NCBI GenBank assembly: GCA_028292785.1
Contig: JAQGLQ010000141.1
Span: forward strand, 1-13,831
Source of the DNA: Noviherbaspirillum sp.
GTDB taxonomy: Bacteria; Pseudomonadota; Gammaproteobacteria; Burkholderiales; Burkholderiaceae
Direction of reading: 5' to 3'
DNA length: 13,831 nt
The notes below the pieces were generated by a model that saw only the letters and a program-made list of their open reading frames with translations, searched no databases and had not been told where the DNA came from. This document shows positions 8,813 to 13,831 of the stretch, piece after piece (position 1 is the stretch's first letter; every line of letters starts with the position of its first letter). A program made the translations under genes and the position numbers.

Positions 8813-11014
8813 TCAAGGGTTGCTGGGTTGGCTAATCAGTTGATAGCCGGGAACGCTGCTACGCAGCGCATCGAGCTGATTCGAGCCCACCCGGGTCAGA
8901 CCGCTCAGTTCAAGCTGGAAGAAAATAGCCGACGTCGCCTTGCCTGTCGCGGTCGGAATGCGCTGGCTGACGACGCGGAAGATCCAGCAGTCGGCCTTGT
9001 ATTCGACGCCAAGCAAGCCTTCCGCGGTTCGGCGGTCCGGCAGCGAGTAGTTTACACGCCCCACGCCATACAGGCGATCAGTCAAGGGCCACTGCGCTGA
9101 AACATCAACCTGTTCCAGCCGGTTCGGCTGGTCACGGCGATAGATCAGGTTAAGCACTTTCTTCGGCGCCGGCTGCCAGCGCACGCCGTAGTTGGACCGC
9201 CTGGTGGCGCCAAGCGTCTGATCGTACTGGAGGTTGGCATCCACGGCGAGCGTCGATGTGAGGCGCCCGGAAGCCGACAGCAGCAGGTCGGATTTCGTGT
9301 CTGTTCGAGCCGTGCCCTGCAAGGTCACCCGCTGATCGGTGAAATAGTAGCGCTGGCCCAGCGCCAGGCGCATGCGTTCCACGCCTGTCGGTTCGATATA
9401 ACGTGACACGACCGCCGCGGTCAATTGATTGGCATCGCTGATGCGATCGTTTCCGATGAAGCGGTTCTCGCTGAACAGCTGCGAAAAACTCAGGTCGGCC
9501 TCGGCGGTGTCGTAGAGCGGGAAGGCGCGCTGGTCGCGATATGGCGTATGGACATAGAACAGCCGCGGTTCGAGCGTCTGAGTCATCGCCTGGCCGAAAA
9601 AGCGGGCATCGCGTTCGAATACCAGGCCGCTGTCGACCGAAACTGTCGGCACCACGCGCGACAGATCGGACGAGGCGCCGGGAATGAACGGACTCTCGAG
9701 ATGATAGCGGGACGCATGCAAGGACAGCCTCGGCGTGATGAAATACGCCGGGTGCAGGATCGGGTACGAAATCCTCGGGTTCAGGATGGCGCGATCGCCT
9801 CCCGCCAGATCCGGGTGCCAGAATCGCGTCAATTCGGAATCGGCAGCCCAGTCGAATCCCGCCACATCCTGCCGTCCGGCGCGGAAACTCACCTGCGGCA
9901 ATCTGTCATACGGCCTTGCGATCGGCGCCAGCGGGTCCTGCAGCACTTGATAACCCGATACCCGGGCGGTAGTGCTCCAGTACGTGCTCGCATAATTGAC
10001 GTTCAGGTCGCGCAGCAGCAGGCGTTGCGAAGCCTCGGTGATCGTGCGCGAGAAATCGCTGGGATAGTTGTCATCCGAAGCCCCATTCACATTCCAGTTG
10101 TACCAAAGGCCGGGAGTCAGTGTATGCGTATGCGTCGATGCATACGCATAGCGGTTGGTCCTGGTCTCCAGGTCGTTCGGCAGGAATTCGACCTTGGTCT
10201 GGCCTGCATAGGTCTCGCCCAGATACCGGCCCTCGGCGCCCAGTTGAACCCCGCGCCGGGCGATTGCCCGCGGATACAGCGTGAGATCGCGATTGGGAGC
10301 GATGTTCAGGTAATACGGCACCGTGACATCCAGTCCTCCCTTGCTGCTGGTGCCGATGGTCGGCGGCAGGAAGCCAGTCTTGCGCGCGTCGGACAAGGGG
10401 AACGACATGGCCGGCGTGCCGAGTATCGGCACGCCCTTGAAATACACCACGGTCTTGGTCGCAAACCCCATATCCCGGCCGGAATCGAGTTTCAGGGTAT
10501 CGGATTTCAGGTACCAGTCGGGATCGGGACCTTCGCATGTGCTGTAGGTGCCGTCGGTCACCGTGGCGCGGTCCTGGGCTTCGAAGTCGATGCGTTCGGC
10601 GCTGCCCTGCCCGTTATTCTTTTCCAGCCGATAGGTCGGGTGCAGCACATAGCCCTTGCCTTCTTCGAGCCTGAGCTTCAGTTCGTCGCCGGTATAGGTG
10701 TCGCCGTAGCGGCGCAGGCGGATGTTCCCCGCCGCTTCGACTTCGTCCTCGAGCACCCGATAGGTGGCAGTGTCCGAATTGATGGTCATCGCGCCCCGCG
10801 TGATCTCCACATCGCGCTCGAGGATGAGTTCCCGGTCGGGGCGGCCGCTCATGCGTTCCGCGCTCACGGTCGATGGCGCGTCTTCGTCGCTCGGCCGGTC
10901 TCGTTTCGCGGGCGCCTGGGCAAGCGCGATCGTCGGCATCGAGGCAGCAGCCACGACCGCGGTCAGAAGGCGAAGCAAGCGTTGTGAGGGAGGGAATGCT
11001 CGATACCGGATCAT
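8813..11014 (-). CDS. lptD: LPS-assembly outer-membrane protein LptD
   Basis: LptD with LptE forms the outer-membrane translocon that inserts LPS into the outer leaflet. The 733-aa product has a signal peptide (residues 1-32, ending IALA before QAP) and an OstA/LptA-like beta-jellyroll periplasmic domain (about 48-190). The jellyroll domain is recognised by repeated strands such as LILERDVEITRGAMTINSD. A long beta-barrel region follows, rich in alternating aromatic residues. Only two cysteines are present, C160 (GTYSTCEGPDPDW) and C676 (YKADCWIF); they probably form one inter-domain disulfide. The E. coli protein uses four cysteines. The start at 11014 gives a proper signal peptide, but no Shine-Dalgarno sequence precedes it; the leader is pyrimidine-rich. 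First gene of the lptD-surA-pdxA-rsmA operon. Confidence 0.95.
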   Translation of the reverse strand: MIRYRAFPPSQRLLRLLTAVVAAASMPTIALAQAPAKRDRPSDEDAPSTVSAERMSGRPDRELILERDVEITRGAMTINSDTATYRVLEDEVEAAGNIRLRRYGDTYTGDELKLRLEEGKGYVLHPTYRLEKNNGQGSAERIDFEAQDRATVTDGTYSTCEGPDPDWYLKSDTLKLDSGRDMGFATKTVVYFKGVPILGTPAMSFPLSDARKTGFLPPTIGTSSKGGLDVTVPYYLNIAPNRDLTLYPRAIARRGVQLGAEGRYLGETYAGQTKVEFLPNDLETRTNRYAYASTHTHTLTPGLWYNWNVNGASDDNYPSDFSRTITEASQRLLLRDLNVNYASTYWSTTARVSGYQVLQDPLAPIARPYDRLPQVSFRAGRQDVAGFDWAADSELTRFWHPDLAGGDRAILNPRISYPILHPAYFITPRLSLHASRYHLESPFIPGASSDLSRVVPTVSVDSGLVFERDARFFGQAMTQTLEPRLFYVHTPYRDQRAFPLYDTAEADLSFSQLFSENRFIGNDRISDANQLTAAVVSRYIEPTGVERMRLALGQRYYFTDQRVTLQGTARTDTKSDLLLSASGRLTSTLAVDANLQYDQTLGATRRSNYGVRWQPAPKKVLNLIYRRDQPNRLEQVDVSAQWPLTDRLYGVGRVNYSLPDRRTAEGLLGVEYKADCWIFRVVSQRIPTATGKATSAIFFQLELSGLTRVGSNQLDALRSSVPGYQLISQPSNP
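10123..10150. repeat. 28-bp near-perfect palindrome inside lptD
   Basis: The arms TATGCGTATGC (10123-10133) and GCATACGCATA (10140-10150) are exact reverse complements. The six bases between them (GTCGAT) add a central TCGA palindrome, so 13 of 14 symmetric pairs match. Most of the stretch also alternates purine and pyrimidine. On the lptD strand it encodes a YAYAS-THTHT segment in the barrel region. Confidence 0.85.
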
Positions 11015-11055
11015 GAAAAGGAGGGAGGGACGGGGATTTTTTGAATTGGATACCT

Positions 11056-11061
11056 TATTAT
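11056..11061 (+). promoter_or_regulatory. Possible -10 box of amgK
   Basis: TATTAT differs from the -10 consensus at one base and lies 36 bases before the chosen amgK ATG. It overlaps the minus-strand TATAAT almost completely. The bases at the -35 position (GGGATT region) match poorly. Confidence 0.25.
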
Positions 11062-11062
11062 A
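11057..11062 (-). promoter_or_regulatory. Possible -10 box of the lptD operon
   Basis: Read on the minus strand these bases are TATAAT, a full match to the sigma-70 -10 consensus, 42 bases upstream of the lptD ATG in the 83-base divergent gap. No convincing -35 hexamer is found 16-18 bases further upstream. No sigma-E type promoter (GAACTT...TCTGA) was recognised in this direction. Confidence 0.4.
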
Positions 11063-11097
11063 TGGGAACTCATTGCCCTCATCCGGATTGTTGTTTC

Positions 11098-12123
11098 ATG
11101 TCTCATAACTCTTCCCCCGATTTCCGCCTTGCCCAGCTAAAGCAATGGCTGTCCGAATTGCCGGCCGCGCCGGTGCTGCCTGAAACGCTTCGGCCCGCGT
11201 CCTCCGATGCAAGCTTCCGCCGTTACTTCCGCGTCGACGGTTCCGACAAAGCGACCTATATCGTGATGGATGCGCCTCCTCCACAGGAGGACGTGCGTCC
11301 CTTCATTCATGTCGCCAACGTGTTCGGCGAAGCCGGCGTATCCGTGCCAGGAATTCTGGAACAGGATGTTGAGCGCGGCTTCCTGCTGTTGACCGATCTG
11401 GGGTCCACCACCTATCTGAACCAGCTCAACAATGACAGCGCGCACAAGCTGTATATGGATGCGATCGATTCGCTGGTATTGATCCAGACCCGGAGCAAGC
11501 CCGACGTCCTCCCCGAATATGACCGCGCGCTGCTGCTGCGCGAACTGATGTTGTTCCCCGACTGGTACATCGGCAAGCATCTGAATGCCCGGTTGACCGA
11601 TGCCCAGACGGCTGAACTCATGAAGGTGTTCGACCTGCTGCTCGCCAATAATCTGGCGCAGGGCCAGGTATATGTGCACCGCGATTACCATTCGCGCAAT
11701 CTGATGGTGATGTCGCAAGGAAACCCTGGCATCCTCGATTTTCAGGACGCGGTATATGGACCGGTGACCTACGATTTGGTTTCGCTGCTGCGCGACGCCT
11801 ACATACAGTGGGACGAGGAAATGGTGCTGGACTGGGCGATCCGTTATTGGGAAAAAGCCAAGCGGGCCGGCCTGCCGGTCAATCCGGACGTCGACGCGTT
11901 CTACCGCGATTTCGAATTCATGGGCCTGCAAAGGCATATCAAGGTACTTGGCATATTCGCACGGCTTTATCATCGCGACGGCAAGGATGCTTATCTGAAC
12001 GACATGCCGCTCGTCATGGAGTATACCCGCAACGCGGCCAGGCGCTACAAGGAAATGGCTCCGCTGGTACGGTTGCTGGGCCAGCTGGAAGACGGCGCGC
12101 CGAAAGTCGGCTATACGTTTTGA
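11098..12123 (+). CDS. amgK: N-acetylmuramate/N-acetylglucosamine 1-kinase
   Basis: AmgK phosphorylates the anomeric hydroxyl of MurNAc (and GlcNAc), feeding MurNAc-1-phosphate to MurU in the peptidoglycan recycling route described in Pseudomonas. The 341-aa product has the aminoglycoside-phosphotransferase (protein-kinase-like) fold. The N-lobe carries SSDASFRRYFRV (35-46) and YIVMDAPPP (54-62). The catalytic loop is HRDYHSRN (194-201) with Asp196, and the metal-binding motif is ILDFQDA (212-218) with Asp214. The ATG at 11098 was chosen; in-frame starts at 11041 (TTG) and 11062 (ATG) would add Cys/His-rich residues overlapping the likely promoter. Divergent from lptD and followed by murU after 63 bases, the same arrangement I recall in pseudomonads. 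That pairing is the main reason for preferring AmgK over a generic phosphotransferase. Confidence 0.9.
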   Translation: MSHNSSPDFRLAQLKQWLSELPAAPVLPETLRPASSDASFRRYFRVDGSDKATYIVMDAPPPQEDVRPFIHVANVFGEAGVSVPGILEQDVERGFLLLTDLGSTTYLNQLNNDSAHKLYMDAIDSLVLIQTRSKPDVLPEYDRALLLRELMLFPDWYIGKHLNARLTDAQTAELMKVFDLLLANNLAQGQVYVHRDYHSRNLMVMSQGNPGILDFQDAVYGPVTYDLVSLLRDAYIQWDEEMVLDWAIRYWEKAKRAGLPVNPDVDAFYRDFEFMGLQRHIKVLGIFARLYHRDGKDAYLNDMPLVMEYTRNAARRYKEMAPLVRLLGQLEDGAPKVGYTF

Positions 12124-12186
12124 CGCTACACTGACCGTATGCTGGCGCTTTGACAACGGCGACAGCTACTCACCGGAATGCCAACA

Positions 12187-12906
12187 ATGAAAGCGATGAT
12201 TCTCGCCGCCGGTCGCGGTGAACGGATGCGTCCGCTGACCGATACCTGTCCCAAGCCATTACTGAAAGTGCGCGGACGCCCGCTGATCGTCTGGCACATC
12301 CTCAACCTGGTGCGCGCCGGGATCACCGAGATTGTGATCAACCATGCGCACCTCGGACAGATGATCGAAGATGCGCTCGGAGACGGCGCGCAGTTCGGCG
12401 CCCGCATCTCCTACTCCGCCGAAGGCACCGCCCTTGAAACCGCGGGCGGCATCGCCAAGGCACGGGCGCTGCTTGGCGACCAGCCCTTCGTCGCGGTCGC
12501 CGGCGACATATATTGTCCGTATTTCGATTTCGGACAGGTCGCGACCGCGCTGCAGGACAACGATCTGTGGGGCGACCCGTACCCGCAGGACAAACGCGAC
12601 GTAGCCTGGCTATACCTGGTAAAAAATCCCCCGCATAACCTCAAGGGCGATTTCGCGCTGAACAGCTTCAGCATCGCCAATGAAGGTGAACCGAAGCATA
12701 CGTTTTCCGGCATCGGCGTCTACCGTCCGGAAATATTCGACGCCATCGAAACCGGCCGCTCGGCCCCGCTGGCGCCGATCCTGCGCGAATACACCTCGAA
12801 GGGCCTGGTCGGCGGCGAACTGTATCGGGGCGACTGGACAGACGTCGGAACGCCGGAGCGCCTTGCGCAGCTGAATACGCCCTTTCAAGAAGGAGTCCGA
12901 AAATGA
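12187..12906 (+). CDS. murU: N-acetylmuramate-1-phosphate uridylyltransferase
   Basis: MurU converts MurNAc-1-phosphate and UTP to UDP-MurNAc, closing the recycling shortcut that bypasses de novo MurA/MurB synthesis. The 239-aa product is a sugar nucleotidyltransferase. It has the nucleotide-binding signature LAAGRGERMRP (6-16), Lys23 in PKPLL, and the uridine/sugar region EGTALETAGGI (79-89). The metal-binding Asp107 lies in AGDIY and GDWTDVGT (215-222) is near the end. A stretch around 125-140 (LWGDPYPQDKRDVAW) looks longer than in the Pseudomonas enzyme as I remember it. The ATG at 12187 is preferred because GGA lies nine bases before it and MKAMILAAG matches the family; the ATG at 12178 would add three residues with GGA directly abutting it. 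Older annotations would call this a mannose-1-phosphate guanylyltransferase. Confidence 0.9.
   Translation: MKAMILAAGRGERMRPLTDTCPKPLLKVRGRPLIVWHILNLVRAGITEIVINHAHLGQMIEDALGDGAQFGARISYSAEGTALETAGGIAKARALLGDQPFVAVAGDIYCPYFDFGQVATALQDNDLWGDPYPQDKRDVAWLYLVKNPPHNLKGDFALNSFSIANEGEPKHTFSGIGVYRPEIFDAIETGRSAPLAPILREYTSKGLVGGELYRGDWTDVGTPERLAQLNTPFQEGVRK
12890..12895 (+). promoter_or_regulatory. Ribosome binding site of pepP
   Basis: AAGGAG lies seven bases before the pepP ATG and within the last codons of murU. It is the strongest Shine-Dalgarno sequence seen ahead of a start in the window and fixes the pepP start. Confidence 0.8.
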
Positions 12907-13831
12907 AATCCTATGCCGCGCGCCGCGCCAGACTGATCAACCAGATGCTCGCCAAGGGAGGCGGCGTCGCCATCATCCCGACTGCTCCTGAAGTCATGCG
13001 CAACCGTGATGCGGACTATCCTTATCGGCACGACAGCTATTTCTATTATTTATCGGGCTTTGCCGAACCGGAAGCCGTCATCGTTCTGATCGCCGGCAAG
13101 AAAAGCCAGTCGATTCTTTTCTGCCGCGAGAAAAACCTGGAGCGCGAGATCTGGGACGGTTATCGCTACGGCCCGGAAGCCGCCCGGGAAAAATTCGGAT
13201 TCGACACCGCATTTGCGATCGGCTCGCTCGCCACCGAAATGCCCGGCCTGATCGCGAATTCTCCAGCGCTGTTCTACGCGCTGGGCAGCGATTCGAAGCT
13301 CGACGTGCAGGTCAAGGAATGGTTGCAGGCGGCACGCATGCAGGCACGCGCCGGCGTGACCGCGCCGTCGACCATGCATGATGTCAATGTGCTGCTGGAT
13401 GAAATGCGGCTGTTCAAGGACACGGAAGAAGTGGACATCATGAAGCGCGCCGCAGCCATCTCGGCGCAGGCGCACCGGCGTGCCATGCGGACCTCGCGTC
13501 CCGGCCTGCGCGAATACCAGCTGGAAGCAGAACTGCTGCATGAATTCCGGCGGCAGGGATCGCAGTTTCCCGCCTACGGCTCGATCGTGGCGACCGGCCC
13601 CAACGCATGCGTATTGCACTACCGCGCCAGCGATGCCGAAATCAGGGACGGCGACCTGGTGCTGATCGATGCCGGCTGCGAGCTCGATGGGTATGCCTCG
13701 GACATCACTCGCACCTATCCTGCCAGCGGCAAATTCTCCGGACCCCAACGCACGCTGTATGAAATCGTGCTGGCGGCCCAAGCCGCCGCGATTGCCGAAA
13801 TCCGCCCCGGCAAACGGTTCACCGATGGCCA
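12903..13831 (+). CDS. pepP: Xaa-Pro aminopeptidase P, 5' part
   Basis: Aminopeptidase P removes the N-terminal residue from peptides whose second residue is proline. It is a cytoplasmic dimetal enzyme of the M24B pita-bread family. The 309 codons seen here are about 70 percent of the expected length (E. coli about 440). The N-terminal creatinase-like domain includes YPYRHDSYFYYLSGF (about 39-53). The catalytic domain starts near DEMRLFKDTEEVDIMKRA. The conserved His239 is in LHYRAS, and the first two metal ligands are Asp256 (LIDAGCELDGYASD) and Asp267 (DITRTYP), with the usual 11-residue spacing. The remaining ligands lie beyond the window edge. The ATG overlaps the murU stop (ATGA) and has a strong ribosome site, so the gene is translated as part of the amgK-murU operon. 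Confidence 0.95.
   Translation, partial: MKSYAARRARLINQMLAKGGGVAIIPTAPEVMRNRDADYPYRHDSYFYYLSGFAEPEAVIVLIAGKKSQSILFCREKNLEREIWDGYRYGPEAAREKFGFDTAFAIGSLATEMPGLIANSPALFYALGSDSKLDVQVKEWLQAARMQARAGVTAPSTMHDVNVLLDEMRLFKDTEEVDIMKRAAAISAQAHRRAMRTSRPGLREYQLEAELLHEFRRQGSQFPAYGSIVATGPNACVLHYRASDAEIRDGDLVLIDAGCELDGYASDITRTYPASGKFSGPQRTLYEIVLAAQAAAIAEIRPGKRFTDG

Noticed and set aside
9425..10987. A 520-codon open frame on the plus strand opposite lptD
   Set aside because: It lies entirely antisense to a convincing lptD. Its translation has no recognisable domain and is rich in Arg, Gly, Gln and Ala, as expected from the complement of high-GC codons.
11065..11070. GGAACT in the lptD-amgK gap, resembling the sigma-E -35 element
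   Set aside because: It faces amgK rather than lptD, and no TCTGA-like -10 element lies at the proper distance (ATTGT is found there).
11285..11290. AGGAGG inside amgK, a full Shine-Dalgarno match followed by an in-frame GTG
   Set aside because: The spacing to the GTG at 11293 is only two bases, and starting there would remove the conserved N-lobe of the kinase.
12150..12155. Perfect -35 hexamer TTGACA in the amgK-murU gap
   Set aside because: No -10-like sequence occurs 16-18 bases downstream; the expected position falls on CCGGAA at the murU start. The gap is short and the genes are likely co-transcribed.
1..13831. Search for mobile elements, CRISPR arrays, toxin-antitoxin or defence genes, and tRNA genes
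   Set aside because: All the space is occupied by conserved housekeeping and envelope genes with gaps under about 90 bases; no direct-repeat arrays, transposase motifs or tRNA-like folds were seen.

Overview
The window looks like a core chromosomal segment of a Gram-negative betaproteobacterium, most likely Burkholderiales and probably close to Oxalobacteraceae (Herbaspirillum/Collimonas type). The grounds are high-GC codon use throughout, the two-subunit glycyl-tRNA synthetase, the gene order glyQ-glyS-gmhB-plsC-ygjP-like-gloA, and the divergent block lptD-surA-pdxA-rsmA / amgK-murU-pepP. The lineage is inferred from protein resemblance and gene order; no rRNA or other marker is present. Genes are packed tightly: no gap exceeds about 90 bases. 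I see no tRNA, rRNA, CRISPR array, insertion sequence, prophage or compositionally foreign segment.

Region 1 (1-5481, plus strand) is a likely transcription unit: the 3' half of glyQ, then glyS, gmhB (heptose-bisphosphate phosphatase for the LPS inner core), plsC (lysophosphatidate acyltransferase), a YgjP/WLM-like zinc metallopeptidase whose start lies inside plsC, and gloA (glyoxalase I). A REP-like palindrome lies between glyQ and glyS.

Region 2 (5482-11014, minus strand) is the classic lptD-surA-pdxA-rsmA operon: LPS export at the outer membrane, periplasmic chaperone for outer-membrane proteins, pyridoxal phosphate synthesis and 16S rRNA dimethylation. Its last stop codon (rsmA) directly abuts the stop codon of gloA, with no base between them and no visible terminator.

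Region 3 (11098-13831, plus strand) is amgK-murU-pepP, divergent from lptD. AmgK and MurU are the anomeric sugar kinase and uridylyltransferase that recycle MurNAc to UDP-MurNAc. pepP (aminopeptidase P) runs off the window and is joined to murU by an ATGA overlap. The divergent gap has AT-rich -10-like boxes on both strands that overlap the same bases.

The genes mainly serve the cell envelope (LPS core, LPS export, outer-membrane protein folding, phospholipid synthesis, peptidoglycan salvage), mixed with translation and cofactor housekeeping. I found no convincing undescribed system. The points worth a second look are a 28-bp near-perfect palindrome inside lptD, the REP-like hairpin at the glyS start, an anti-Shine-Dalgarno-like leader on lptD, the abutting convergent stops, and the possible shared divergent promoter.
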